Assembly: GCA_016190245.1 (NCBI GenBank)
Contig: JACPQY010000083.1
Location: forward strand, 1 to 64,000
Length of the DNA stretch: 64,000 bases
From: Nitrospirota bacterium
GTDB taxonomy: Bacteria; JACPQY01
Direction: 5' to 3'
This document shows, piece by piece, positions 8,438 through 17,060 of the stretch. How positions within the stretch are numbered: the stretch's first letter is position 1; each line of letters begins with the position of its first letter. Below the pieces are notes generated by a model that saw only the letters and a program-made list of their open reading frames with translations, searched no databases and was not told where the DNA came from. The translations under genes were made by a program, and so were the position numbers.

Positions 8438-8896
8438 ATGACAAGCGATGCCTTCATGCCTCGACACACGGTGTGGCCTCCAATCCCAGCCGACCGCCCG
8501 GCCGGCCACTGGTGGAACCCCGTGCCGCTCGAGATCGACTCGCTTCAGTCGGCCGGCCTGGATGTGGCGGAGGCGATCGCGGGCCGAGACGATCCACCCT
8601 GGAAGAAGGATGCCGACGAATTGGTGCGGATCTTCACTCAGGATCTTTCCGAGGCGCGCGGGTTCTTCCTGCGCCTCAGCCGCCGTCTCCCGAATGTTTT
8701 CACACAGATGTCGCGACCGGATGATCTGGTCGGCTACATTCTGCGCAAGCTCGTCTACCTTGCGGCCGACGGCCAGGTCATTCGAGACAAGGACGGCCCG
8801 GAGGCCATCCTGGCCATGCTGGCCCTTCTGAACCTCGATCACCTGAGCCACCCCTCCGAGCTGTCCCGGCTTCTCGACCACTTCCGGAACAGTTGA
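8438..8896 (+). CDS. Hypothetical protein
   Basis: About 152 residues, not recognised. The C-terminal two thirds are helical and amphipathic (DELVRIFTQDLSEARGFFLRL and the region up to LSRLLDHF), with no signal peptide or membrane segment. The frame extends upstream to an ATG at 8378; the ATGs at 8438 and 8456 are equally possible, and none has a clear Shine-Dalgarno sequence. Codon use is like neighbouring real genes. It has no operon partner. Confidence 0.5.
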   Translation: MTSDAFMPRHTVWPPIPADRPAGHWWNPVPLEIDSLQSAGLDVAEAIAGRDDPPWKKDADELVRIFTQDLSEARGFFLRLSRRLPNVFTQMSRPDDLVGYILRKLVYLAADGQVIRDKDGPEAILAMLALLNLDHLSHPSELSRLLDHFRNS

Positions 8897-8944
8897 CGTC
8901 GCCCCGGCAACCGGGCATCCCACGGCCTCCTTCCCCGTGTACGC

Positions 8945-8973
8945 CTGCCAAATGAGGGTCGGGCCTGTATACT
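8945..8973 (+). promoter_or_regulatory. Promoter of metallo-hydrolase gene
   Basis: -35-like CTGCCA (8945-8950), 17-bp spacer, -10 TATACT (8968-8973). The predicted start is at about 8980, 5 nt before the ATG at 8985, which leaves no space for a ribosome binding site. Confidence 0.5.
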
Positions 8974-8984
8974 GCTGGCCACCG

Positions 8985-10064
8985 ATGGGGGCGCCTGGAA
9001 AGTTTGTCTCGATGCTGGTCGCGTCTCTTCTCGCCACGTTCGCATCCGCCGGACCCTCCCGGCCGCCCTCGGATCACTTCGACGGCCGCCGCTTCTTCAA
9101 TCCCGAGGGGGGTCGCGTGGGCGGCGATGTCGCATCCGTCATCAAGTGGGGCCTGACGCGGGAAGCCCCCGAGTGGGATCGCGTTGCCGTTCACCCGGTA
9201 CGTCCCCCCCGCTCGGTGGATGGGGATTCGATCGTCGTCACCTGGATCGGCCACGCCACACTCCTGATCCAGTGGGCCGGGCGGAACATCCTCACGGATC
9301 CGATCTGGTCCGACCGCGCCAGCCCGCTGTCGTGGGTCGGCCCGAAACGATACGCCGACCCCGCGATCGCGTTCGAGGATCTTCCTTTGATCCACGCCGT
9401 CGTCATCAGCCACAACCACTACGATCACCTCGATGAAGCGACCATCCTCCGCCTGGAGGCCGCTCACCGCCCCATCTTCTTCGTCCCCGTGGGACAACGC
9501 CGATGGTTCGAGGATCGGGAAGTCGAGCAAGTGGTGGAACTGGACTGGTGGCAGTCGAATCCCCTCGCGCCCCTCACAGTCCATTGCGTGCCGGTGAAGC
9601 ACTTCTCCGGCCGGTCGCCATTCGATCGGGATCGCACACTCTGGTGCGGGTGGGTGATGGAGGGGCCTGGCGGGAACGTCTTCTTCGCAGGCGACACGGG
9701 CTACACGTCCTCGTTCGCGGAGATTGGGAGGAGGTTCGGTCCGATCCGCCTCGCCGCCCTGCCGATCGGAGCCTACGAGCCGCGATGGTTCATGGCGCCG
9801 GTCCACATGAACCCGGCGGAAGCCGTGCAGGCTCACCTCGACCTCGGCGCGATCACCTCGATGGGCATCCACTTCAACACGTTCCGCCTCACGGACGAGC
9901 CGCAGGACGAACCTCCCCGCGCCGCCCGCGAAGAGCTCCTGAAGAAGAACGTTGATCTCGGATCGTTCTGGACGCCGCAGCACGGCGAGTCGCGCCGGAT
10001 CGAGCCGCTCCACGGCCAGGGAGCGGCGGTCGAGCCGACCACCCGTGCTACAATGGCTCCCTGA
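8985..10064 (+). CDS. MBL-fold hydrolase, NAPE-PLD/UlaG-like
   Basis: 359 residues from the ATG at 8985, which begins a plausible signal peptide (FVSMLVASLLATFASA). The metallo-beta-lactamase zinc motif is HNHYDHLD (HxHxDH), with later ligands in GDTGYT and GIHFNTF. The IGHATLLIQW start of the fold and the YEPRWFMAPVHMNPAEA region are typical of the N-acyl-phosphatidylethanolamine phospholipase D-like branch, so a phospholipid or related phosphodiester is a likely substrate (family inference). The signal peptide suggests a periplasmic or membrane-attached enzyme. It is monocistronic with its own promoter. Confidence 0.85.
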   Translation: MGAPGKFVSMLVASLLATFASAGPSRPPSDHFDGRRFFNPEGGRVGGDVASVIKWGLTREAPEWDRVAVHPVRPPRSVDGDSIVVTWIGHATLLIQWAGRNILTDPIWSDRASPLSWVGPKRYADPAIAFEDLPLIHAVVISHNHYDHLDEATILRLEAAHRPIFFVPVGQRRWFEDREVEQVVELDWWQSNPLAPLTVHCVPVKHFSGRSPFDRDRTLWCGWVMEGPGGNVFFAGDTGYTSSFAEIGRRFGPIRLAALPIGAYEPRWFMAPVHMNPAEAVQAHLDLGAITSMGIHFNTFRLTDEPQDEPPRAAREELLKKNVDLGSFWTPQHGESRRIEPLHGQGAAVEPTTRATMAP

Positions 10065-10084
10065 TGCGTTGCGCTGCTCGTAGG

Positions 10085-10197
10085 AGTTCACCCCCACCCT
10101 CACCCTCCCCCGTCGAGGGGGTGGGGAAAGAATGGGTGGCCGCCTCCCGTCTCATCCCTTCCCCCCTCGTGGGGGAAGGAAAGGATGGGGGGTGCTG
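10085..10197. repeat. CCCTCACCCTCCCCC-type intergenic repeat with hairpins
   Basis: Two C-run/G-run hairpins (CCCCC-GTCGA-GGGGG and CCCCCC-TCGT-GGGGG) joined by a T-poor spacer. A shorter cousin (CACCCTCACCCC-GCGGGG) lies at about 1905-1925. Such elements are scattered in many high-GC genomes. A terminator or mobile-palindrome role is possible. Confidence 0.35.
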
Positions 10198-10210
10198 AAC
10201 GGATACTGCA

Positions 10211-10525
10211 TTGTCACGTTCCGCATGCCGGCGGATCGCCTTGTGCCTGGTGACGCTTTTGGCAACCACAGGCTGCGCGGCCGGCTACCTCGTGCGGGAC
10301 CCGGAGTCCAACGCCTACTACTACTCGGCGACCCGTCCCACCCGTGGGCCCGACGGGGCGGCCAACTTCGTAGACTGTGGGACGGGGCAGGATGTGGAGC
10401 TCGACCACCCCTTCTCCTACCGCTACCTCGATCGCGAGGAATGGAACGGCGCCCTCCAGGGGGCCGCGTTTTGTCGCAGCACCGCCGGACACGCCCAGGG
10501 CTGCGTGTGCGGCGATGCGAAGTGA
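10211..10525 (+). CDS. Small lipoprotein
   Basis: 104 residues from a TTG start. A signal peptide with lipobox (LLATTGC) puts it in the lipoprotein class. The mature part holds five further Cys and a D/Y-rich segment; no domain is recognised. It overlaps the following HupE-like gene by 4 nt (GTGA), so the two are co-translated. It probably serves in the envelope with the HupE-like protein and the propeller lipoprotein that follow. Confidence 0.7.
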   Translation: MSRSACRRIALCLVTLLATTGCAAGYLVRDPESNAYYYSATRPTRGPDGAANFVDCGTGQDVELDHPFSYRYLDREEWNGALQGAAFCRSTAGHAQGCVCGDAK

Positions 10526-12045
10526 CTCCCGCAAGAAACCTCGCCGCCGCCGCACTCACCATCGCCCTGGCCGCCGCGCCTCGAGCAGCCCACGCCCACC
10601 AGCCGGGGATCTCCACCGGCGAAATCCGCCTCGGACTCGACACGATCCGGTGGGAGATCCGGGTCACGTGGGACGACTGGTCGCGCGCCTTTTTCCTCCA
10701 CGGGAGCCCGCTGACCATCCGCACCGAGGCCGATGTCGAAACTGCGCGGCCCGAGATCGAACGGGCTCTGCAGGATCTGATCGGTGTCTCGTCCGATGCG
10801 GGCCCCTGCCCCGGAAACGTTCTGGGGAGCCGCTCCGGCGCGTTCAACGGCCACCCGAGTGTGGCGACCACGATGGAGTTCGCGTGTCCCGCCCCCCCGC
10901 AGTCGCTCACGCTGCGCGCCCCCCTCGCGCAAGCCTTCCTTCCCAACCATCGGCATCTCGCGCTCCTCCGAGGCGTGCGCGAGGAGACGACCCTCCTCTT
11001 CGGGCCGGGCCGGGAGGAGATCCAACTCGAGGACGTGGGAGGCAGGCTCTCGCCGTGGCGCCAAGTCCCCGTCTTCCTTCGGCTCGGTATCGAGCACATC
11101 TTCACGGGGTTCGATCACGTCCTCTTCCTCATCGCGCTCGTCCTCGGCGCGACCGGCCTGCGTTCGCTCGTTGCGATCGTCACCTCCTTCACGGCGGGCC
11201 ACACCGTCACCCTGGCCGCCGCCACGCTGGGATACGTATCGCTGCCGCCTCGCGTGGTGGAACCGCTCATCGCGGCCTCGATCGTCTATGTCGGCATCGA
11301 GAATCTCGTGAAGGTGTCGAAGCGGCGCTGGCTCCTCACGCTGGCGTTCGGCCTCGTCCACGGCCTCGGGTTTTCAAGCGTGCTCGTGGACATGAGGATT
11401 CCGAGACCGCTTCTGGCCACCGCGGTCGCCGGCTTCAACGTGGGCGTCGAGATCGGACAAGTGGCGATCGTCGGCGCGCTCTATCCCGCCCTCCGCGCCG
11501 CCGCGCGATACGCCTGGCACCCGCGGCTCGTCCGCTACGCTTCGGCGGCCGTGCTCCTCGCGGGTTCGTACTGGCTGCTGGAGCGAACGGCCTTCGCCCA
11601 CGCCGAGACCACCTCCTATGCCCGGATTCGGGTGGAAGGGAAAAGCGTACAACTCCAGGCGTGGATCGATCCGTGGCGCCTCCAGCCCTTCGTGGCGGAG
11701 GAGATCGACTTGGCCGCACCTCTCTCAGAGGCCGACCTCGGTAGGATTGGGGCTGACGTCGAGCGCCTCTTTGCTGAAACATTCCTCGTGAAGGCCGGAA
11801 CCCACTACTGCGCTCCGAGGCTCACGTCAGTCCGACAGACGGATCTCTCCGGTCATCCTTACGTGACCGCGAAACTCGCCTACGCCTGCAAGAAGACGGT
11901 CCGCGACCTCACGCTGGATGTCCGCCTGCCACGCCGCTTCGGCGGCTCGCACCGGATGGAGGCCACCCTCGAATGGGGCGAGCGCCGCGAACGCCTCCAC
12001 TTCGACGCGGAGCACGAAACCTGGTCTTCCGGGGGCAAATCTTGA
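10522..12045 (+). CDS. HupE/UreJ-like membrane protein with duplicated periplasmic domain
   Basis: About 507 residues from the GTG at 10522, overlapping the lipoprotein stop. After a signal peptide (AAALTIALAAAPRAAHAHQ) comes a soluble domain (about 30-185), then a HupE/UreJ_2-type membrane core. The core has the hallmark GIEHIFTGFDHVLFL, SFTAGHTVTLA and FGLVHGLGFSS segments (about 190-350) and His-rich helices that suggest metal, perhaps nickel, handling. The C-terminal domain (about 355-507) resembles the N-terminal one: both contain a Cys, then GHP-x-V, then AC followed by LTL. It looks like an internal duplication flanking the membrane core. The substrate is inferred only from the family. 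Confidence 0.8.
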   Translation: MTPARNLAAAALTIALAAAPRAAHAHQPGISTGEIRLGLDTIRWEIRVTWDDWSRAFFLHGSPLTIRTEADVETARPEIERALQDLIGVSSDAGPCPGNVLGSRSGAFNGHPSVATTMEFACPAPPQSLTLRAPLAQAFLPNHRHLALLRGVREETTLLFGPGREEIQLEDVGGRLSPWRQVPVFLRLGIEHIFTGFDHVLFLIALVLGATGLRSLVAIVTSFTAGHTVTLAAATLGYVSLPPRVVEPLIAASIVYVGIENLVKVSKRRWLLTLAFGLVHGLGFSSVLVDMRIPRPLLATAVAGFNVGVEIGQVAIVGALYPALRAAARYAWHPRLVRYASAAVLLAGSYWLLERTAFAHAETTSYARIRVEGKSVQLQAWIDPWRLQPFVAEEIDLAAPLSEADLGRIGADVERLFAETFLVKAGTHYCAPRLTSVRQTDLSGHPYVTAKLAYACKKTVRDLTLDVRLPRRFGGSHRMEATLEWGERRERLHFDAEHETWSSGGKS

Positions 12046-13064
12046 GCCGCGCTCATGTATCCGGCCTCGCCCTCTTGCTGCTCATGAGTTGTGCCGAGGG
12101 CGAGTCGCCCAGGAAGCTGATCCCCGTGATCCGGAACGACGCGTTCAGGAATAACACCGCCATCACTCTCCTCCGGTCTGAAGGTCAACCCCTGAACGAT
12201 CACGGCCTGATCCAAGACTCGCGCGGAACCTGGCATCTGTTTGCCATCGCCAGCAAAACCGACGGTGGCTTCTCCCTCGGAAACTCGCTCGAAAGCGGAC
12301 TGGCCCACGCAACGGCGCCCTCGATCCCGGCCGAAATGGAACGCCATCAGGACGTCCTCATCGCGAAAGAGTTTGACTCATGCAGCGTGTGGGCGCCTCA
12401 CGCCATCGAGCACCAGGAAACCGTGTACCTCTTCTTCACCGACGCCCAGATCTGCGAAAACGCCGCCGCACACGTGTTCAAGATGAAGCTCGCCACGGCC
12501 TCGCCGGACAATCTGTTCGACTGGACTCTCGTGGGAACTGTGTTTGAAGACATCGGCTTCACGCGCGATCCCTTCCTTCTTCGCGATGAAGCCAAGGGGC
12601 TTTGGAGGATCTACTACAACCGCAAGATCGAGCCGGATGTTCCCGGCGGAATGACGGCGGTATCGTTCAAGACCTCTACCGATCTGATCCATTGGTCCGA
12701 AGAAACATTCAACATCATGGACGACATCCCCGATACCCAGATCTTCGCGGGCGCGGCCGAATCCCCGCAGGTCATCTACAACGCCGGCTACTACTATCTG
12801 TTCTTCACACATCCCGCGATGCCCGCGACGGCCGACACCTACACCGAAACGGCGGTCTATCGCTCGCAGGATCCCACGTCCTTCGGCTCCTTCATGGATC
12901 GGATCGCAACGGTGTGGACCCACGCACCCGAAATCCTCCGACTCGGGAACGACTGGTTCATCACGCACACCGGCGATCCCGGCACGATCCCCGGCGGGGT
13001 GCCGGGCTTTCGGGTCCCCGGCGTTGAAATGGCTCCGCTGGATTGGATCCCTGATCCGCGCTGA
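12042..13064 (+). CDS. Beta-propeller lipoprotein (GH43/GH32-like fold)
   Basis: 340 residues from a TTG that overlaps the HupE-like stop by 4 nt. A lipoprotein signal peptide (SGLALLLLMSC) precedes repeated propeller blades with motifs such as SVWAPHAIEH, YLFFTDAQI, FTRDPFLLRD, YYYLFFTHP and WTHAPEILRLGNDWFITHTG, the pattern of five-bladed glycoside hydrolase family 43/32/68-type folds. Acidic residues at blade starts (GFTRDPF, THAPEI) could be catalytic, but I cannot confirm hydrolase activity. It is third in a tightly coupled three-gene envelope operon. Confidence 0.65.
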   Translation: MSRAHVSGLALLLLMSCAEGESPRKLIPVIRNDAFRNNTAITLLRSEGQPLNDHGLIQDSRGTWHLFAIASKTDGGFSLGNSLESGLAHATAPSIPAEMERHQDVLIAKEFDSCSVWAPHAIEHQETVYLFFTDAQICENAAAHVFKMKLATASPDNLFDWTLVGTVFEDIGFTRDPFLLRDEAKGLWRIYYNRKIEPDVPGGMTAVSFKTSTDLIHWSEETFNIMDDIPDTQIFAGAAESPQVIYNAGYYYLFFTHPAMPATADTYTETAVYRSQDPTSFGSFMDRIATVWTHAPEILRLGNDWFITHTGDPGTIPGGVPGFRVPGVEMAPLDWIPDPR

Positions 13065-13164
13065 AGGTCAGGCCGGCAGTTCGTATGACACGTGTTGGCG
13101 AGATCTTCTCCTCATGAGATGGCTTCGCTTGCTACTCTGCGACTATGCTCTGCGACCCGTTCTC

Positions 13165-13311
13165 CATAGCAGTAGTCTGCTACTGCGAAGGGTGAAAGCG
13201 CTACGCATGGCAGAGAGCGCTGCGTAGCACGAGTCGCTCGCAATGACAGGGGAGTGGCGTCATTGCGACGGAGGCCCCGCCATCCGGCGGGGACGACCGA
13301 AGCAATCTCGG
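13165..13311. repeat. Hairpins plus dispersed CGCAATGACA/GAGATTGCTTC repeat
   Basis: 13170-13190 contains a 7-bp stem (GCAGTAG/CTACTGC), and 13200-13228 an 8-bp stem (GCTACGCA/TGCGTAGC). These may terminate the convergent operons. 13236-13311 is a palindromic dispersed repeat running from GCTCGCAATGACA to GAAGCAATCTCGG (in complement). A related copy lies at 23309-23367. Confidence 0.5.
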
Positions 13312-13333
13312 TCCCGAGCTACCCTACAAGCCA

Positions 13334-14725
13334 CTACTCCTTCAGGATCTCGCGCATTTCGCGCTGGACGCGCTTGCCGTCGGGGCTCTCCTCGCCGAAG
13401 AGGGCAATCGATTTCTTGTAGTGCTCGGCCGCCTTCTCCGGTTCGTCGATCGAGAGGTAGTAGCGCGCCAGGGAGTAGTGGGCCGGACCGAGCTTCTCAT
13501 CCCTCCCCAGAAGAACACCGAGCTGATAATTGGCCTCGGACGAATAGGGATTGCGGTCCACGGCCTTCTGGTAGGCGGCGATCGCCTCCTGGGTGAGCCC
13601 CTTCGCCTCGTAGCACCGGGCGAGATAGTGCCAACTCAGGTAATCGTTGGGGAAGAGCCGCGTGGACGTCTGAAGAGTCGGCAGCGCCTGGTCCGGTGCG
13701 CCCATGTCGAGGTAGGCGCGCCCGAGATCGCGCTCGATGTCGGGAAGGGCGCGAAACTCCTCTGACAAGCCCTTGAGCTGTTCGGCCGCCTGCGCCGGTC
13801 GCCCCGCGGCCAACTGCGCGATACCGAGGAGATAGCGTGAGTGATCGCCCGGCTGTTTCTCGGCCTCTTCTCGATAGGCCGCTTGTACCACCTCCGACGA
13901 GGGACTGTAGCGCACACGAATGGTGGTGCGGAACTTCTCGAACGGCAGGGGCGGGCTTTCGGGCGCCGGCGGCCCGTCCTCCGGCGGCGTGGCCGCGGCG
14001 CGAATACGGTCCTCCTCCAGCGGATGGGTAAGGAGGTACGGAGGGAGGTTGGTCGGATTCAGCCGGGTGGCCTGTTTCATCTTCTCGAAGAGCGTCTGGA
14101 TCCCTTTCGGCTTGTACCCCGCGGCCCTCATCATGCGCAGGCCCTCCTTGTCGGCCTCCCGCTCCTGCTGGCGGCTGAAGGCGTACTTGGCCTGGAGGTT
14201 CGCCCCCGCCGCGCCCGCCATGATCCCCATCGCGGCCTTGGGATTGTCCGGGACCAGGAACATGCCGCCGAGCATGGCGGCAAACATGCCGATATCGAGC
14301 AGGCTCCCCTTCGAGAGACTCTGGGAGGCGTGGCGGCGGTTCACGTGGGCGACCTCGTGCGCCATCACCGCCGCCAACTCGTCCGGCGTGTCGATGATCG
14401 AGAGGAGACCCGTGTTGAGATAGATGTAGCCGCCGGGGACCGCAAAGGCGTTGATGTCATCGTCCTCAATCACCACGAACCGGTAGAAGAACGGCTGCGG
14501 CTCGACGGTGCGGACGAGCGAGCCGCCGATCTTCTCCACGTAGTCCTGCACGTCCGGATCCCGACTCAGCCGGAGATATTCGCGCACCTGGGAATGGAAC
14601 CGCCGGCCCACCTGCTCCTCATCAGCCCGCGTCAGCCGGTTCCACCCACCCCACGTCGCCTGGGGAAATAGGCCGGCGGCAAGGGCCATCAGCCCAAGTC
14701 CGCGAAAAAATGAACCGGCCCTCAC
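13334..14725 (-). CDS. M48-family metalloprotease with TPR repeats (BepA-like)
   Basis: 463 residues: signal peptide or N-terminal hydrophobic segment (LGLMALAAGLFP), M48 peptidase domain (about 30-230) with the zinc motif HEVAHVNRRH and a downstream EREADKEGLRMM supplying the third ligand (ExxxD), then TPR repeats (about 280-460). This architecture matches BepA/YfgC-type periplasmic proteases, which degrade misassembled outer-membrane proteins. It ends head-on to the propeller-lipoprotein operon. Confidence 0.9.
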   Translation of the reverse strand: MRAGSFFRGLGLMALAAGLFPQATWGGWNRLTRADEEQVGRRFHSQVREYLRLSRDPDVQDYVEKIGGSLVRTVEPQPFFYRFVVIEDDDINAFAVPGGYIYLNTGLLSIIDTPDELAAVMAHEVAHVNRRHASQSLSKGSLLDIGMFAAMLGGMFLVPDNPKAAMGIMAGAAGANLQAKYAFSRQQEREADKEGLRMMRAAGYKPKGIQTLFEKMKQATRLNPTNLPPYLLTHPLEEDRIRAAATPPEDGPPAPESPPLPFEKFRTTIRVRYSPSSEVVQAAYREEAEKQPGDHSRYLLGIAQLAAGRPAQAAEQLKGLSEEFRALPDIERDLGRAYLDMGAPDQALPTLQTSTRLFPNDYLSWHYLARCYEAKGLTQEAIAAYQKAVDRNPYSSEANYQLGVLLGRDEKLGPAHYSLARYYLSIDEPEKAAEHYKKSIALFGEESPDGKRVQREMREILKE

Positions 14726-14826
14726 GACGATGGATCCCCCTGTGCACGATAGTAGACCATTCCCCTCACCCTGTCACACTCCCTCCCGATTGTGAATACG
14801 GGCCGAGTTGGCACGCTTGGCCGTTC

Positions 14827-15534
14827 TCAGCGTGCGCCCGACCTGCCCTCCGGCCGACCCAGTTCCCGGACGTCGCGGTCAACAAGGCTCGGAATGGGCA
14901 GCAGAGGGGCGAGAGGGCATGCCTCGCAGCGGGGGCGGGAACGGCAGTATTCCTTTCCGACCCGCACGATGAGGGCGTGGTACTCGTTGAAGAGACGGAT
15001 CTCGGCGGGCAGTCCGCCGGCAAAGATTGACTGGAGTTGTGCGTAGTCCGCCTTCGGTCCGGCCCAGCCATGGCGGGCAAAGATGCGCCGCGTGTAGGCA
15101 TCCACGACAAAGATGGGCTTGTCGAGGGCATAGAGGAGAATGCTGTCGGCCGTTTCGGGTCCGACACCGTGTACATCGAGTAGTTCCTGCCGAAGCTCCG
15201 GCAGGGGTTGGCGCGCCATCTTCCTCACGCTCCCACCGTAGCGGGCGACGAAGTAGCGAACGTAGGATCTGAGGCGCCGCGCCTTGACACGGAAGTATCC
15301 CGAGGGGCGGATCAGGGAAGCCAATCGGCCCAGCGGAGCCTCGGCGATCCGCCGCGGGTTCAGCATGCGCGCGCGCTTGAGGTTGGCGATCGCCTTTTCG
15401 ACGTTGCCCCAGTTCGTATTCTGGGTGAGCACGGCTCCGACCATCACCTCGAAGGGCGTCTCCCCGGGCCACCAGTGCTGCGGGCCGAGACGATCAAACA
15501 TCAGGCGGTAGATCTTGAGCAGAGGGGGCTTCAT
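14827..15534 (-). CDS. HhH-GPD endonuclease III-related DNA glycosylase
   Basis: About 235 residues from the ATG at 15534; the frame runs further upstream but the family N-terminus (PPLLKIYRLMFDRLGPQHWWPGE) starts here. The helix-hairpin-helix and GPD loop (LLDVHGVGPETADSILLYAL...FVVDAYTRR, with catalytic Asp in VVDAY) identify a base-excision repair glycosylase, closest to the EndoIII-related group that acts on alkylated bases. The C-terminal iron-sulphur motif is incomplete: only CRSRPRCEAC is present, and the expected fourth Cys is missing. It diverges from queA with overlapping 5' regions. Confidence 0.85.
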   Translation of the reverse strand: MKPPLLKIYRLMFDRLGPQHWWPGETPFEVMVGAVLTQNTNWGNVEKAIANLKRARMLNPRRIAEAPLGRLASLIRPSGYFRVKARRLRSYVRYFVARYGGSVRKMARQPLPELRQELLDVHGVGPETADSILLYALDKPIFVVDAYTRRIFARHGWAGPKADYAQLQSIFAGGLPAEIRLFNEYHALIVRVGKEYCRSRPRCEACPLAPLLPIPSLVDRDVRELGRPEGRSGAR

Positions 15535-15610
15535 CCGGCGCAGATTACCCGGTCCATGGAGTGTGATAAAGAAGAAATCCTCCGGGCCGACGGCGACCCG
15601 CGCCCACATC

Positions 15611-16699
15611 GTGGCCGACCGATCACCTGCAAAGGAACACGGCGGGGAGGACCTCGACTACGTGCTCCCCCGGGAGAGGATTGCCCTGGTCCCGCCCGAT
15701 CGCCGAGAGGACGCCCGTCTCCTGGTGCTCGACCCTCCCACCGGCGCGATCGAGCACGAGGAATTCCCCCGCCTTGTGAACCGGCTGGTCGAAGGGGACG
15801 TTCTCGTGCTCAACGACACGCGCGTCATCCCCGCCCGGCTCCGGGCGCGCAGACCGTCCGGAGGGGCGGCCGAGATTCTCCTGCTTCGGCGCGAGCGCTC
15901 CGAGTCACGATGGTATGCGCTCGCCCGCCCTCGGAACCGCCTTCGGTTGGGCACCACCCTCACGCTCCCGGGCGAGGCATCGGCCCGGGTCGTTGAACGG
16001 GGACCGAGCACGGTCCTGGTCGAACTGGACACAAAGGACCGACCCATCGAGACCTATCTTGACCGGTGGGGCGAGCCCCCGGTGCCTCCGTATGTGCGCC
16101 GGCGTGAGGGCGATCCGAGGATCCAATTGGACCGAGAACGCTACCAGACAGCGTACGCCAAGAACCCCGGCTCCATCGCGGCGCCCACGGCGGGTCTCCA
16201 CTTCACGCCCGAGATCCTCGCGGCCCTCCACGCGAAGGGCGTGGAGACCTGCTTCATCACCCTCCACGTCGGCCGTTCAACGTTCTTGTCCCTCGACGAT
16301 CTGCCGCCCGGCGCGACCACACTCCCCCCCGAGATCTACGACATCCCCGAAGAGACCGCCCACAGCATCGCCCGCGCCGCCGAGGAGGGGCGGAGGGTCG
16401 TGGCGGTGGGCACGACCGTGACGCGCACCCTCGAGGATGCGTTCGCCCACCACGGCTCGGTTCCGCCGGGCCGGGCCGAGGCCTCGATCTTCATCCGACC
16501 GGGCCATCGCTTCAAGGTCGTGAGCGCCCTCCTGACCAACTTCCACCAACCGCGCACGACCGTTTTTGCACTCGCCTGCGCCTTCGCGGGGACGGATTTC
16601 CTCAAACGTGCCTACGCCGAGGCCATCGAGAAGAAGTATCGTTTTCTTTCGTACGGGGATGCCGTGCTCATGCTGCGGCCGCAGGCCGCAGGGCCGTGA
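15611..16699 (+). CDS. queA: QueA, tRNA preQ1-ribosyltransferase-isomerase
   Basis: S-adenosylmethionine:tRNA ribosyltransferase-isomerase, which transfers and rearranges ribose from SAM onto preQ1 in tRNA to give epoxyqueuosine. Recognisable segments: DYVLPRERIALVPPDRRE, DARLLVLD, GDVLVLNDTRVIPARL, the PPYVRRREGD region, AAPTAGLHFTPE, ITLHVGRSTF and LLTNFHQPRTT. I place the start at the GTG at 15611, because the conserved N-terminus begins about 16 codons later; the frame is open to 15515, inside the divergent glycosylase 5' end. The stop codon lies at the edge of the direct repeat beginning at 16696. Confidence 0.92.
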   Translation: MADRSPAKEHGGEDLDYVLPRERIALVPPDRREDARLLVLDPPTGAIEHEEFPRLVNRLVEGDVLVLNDTRVIPARLRARRPSGGAAEILLLRRERSESRWYALARPRNRLRLGTTLTLPGEASARVVERGPSTVLVELDTKDRPIETYLDRWGEPPVPPYVRRREGDPRIQLDRERYQTAYAKNPGSIAAPTAGLHFTPEILAALHAKGVETCFITLHVGRSTFLSLDDLPPGATTLPPEIYDIPEETAHSIARAAEEGRRVVAVGTTVTRTLEDAFAHHGSVPPGRAEASIFIRPGHRFKVVSALLTNFHQPRTTVFALACAFAGTDFLKRAYAEAIEKKYRFLSYGDAVLMLRPQAAGP

Positions 16700-16804
16700 A
16701 CCAAGGAACCCGTGAGCCGGCAGGAGGGTGTCCCGCGTGTTCTCGGATTCACCGGTTCACCAATTCAGCGTCCCTTCCACTGCGCCGGGCGTTTCTGGAA
16801 GGCC
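16696..16804. repeat. Direct repeat copy 1 (enoyl-CoA hydratase 3' end plus hairpin)
   Basis: About 109 bp, similar in the same orientation to 21832-21948. Read on the minus strand, it encodes the C-terminus FQKRPAQWKGR and a stop, matching the last residues of the enoyl-CoA hydratase at 21906 (FQKRPPQWKGR). This is followed by a GTGAACC/GGTTCAC hairpin. The two copies flank the toxin-antitoxin/integron island. Confidence 0.6.
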
Positions 16805-17057
16805 GTCCGCGGCCTTTCAGAAATCGCGTGGACGCAGTTGTCCTGCCTCTCTCTTTTCGGACGAGTGAGACGAGTCCCTGCGTCGTCACTCGTACTTTGA
16901 TGGAGGGAACATCCAGTGGGGACATTTGTGTACGTTCGGGCGCAAGCGCAAACGTCCGCCCGTCTTTCCGTCGGATCAGGACTTTTCCGGAAACTTCGGC
17001 TTTGTCCAGCACGCTGGCGAGTTTCTGTCGAGCTTCGGAATATGTGTAGACCTGCAT
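16749..17057 (-). CDS. Phd/YefM-like antitoxin of VapC pair 3
   Basis: 102 residues. The N-terminus (QVYTYSEARQKLASVLDKA...GKVLIRRKDGRTFAL) is a Phd/YefM-family DNA-binding antitoxin, and the middle (IKVRVTTQGLVSLVRKERG) is its toxin-binding helix. The last ~28 residues read out of frame through the repeat at 16696-16804, so the natural C-terminus has been replaced. It lies downstream of its PIN toxin, the reverse of the usual order. Confidence 0.75.
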   Translation of the reverse strand: MQVYTYSEARQKLASVLDKAEVSGKVLIRRKDGRTFALAPERTQMSPLDVPSIKVRVTTQGLVSLVRKERGRTTASTRFLKGRGRPSRNARRSGRDAELVNR

Positions 17058-17060
17058 GGT

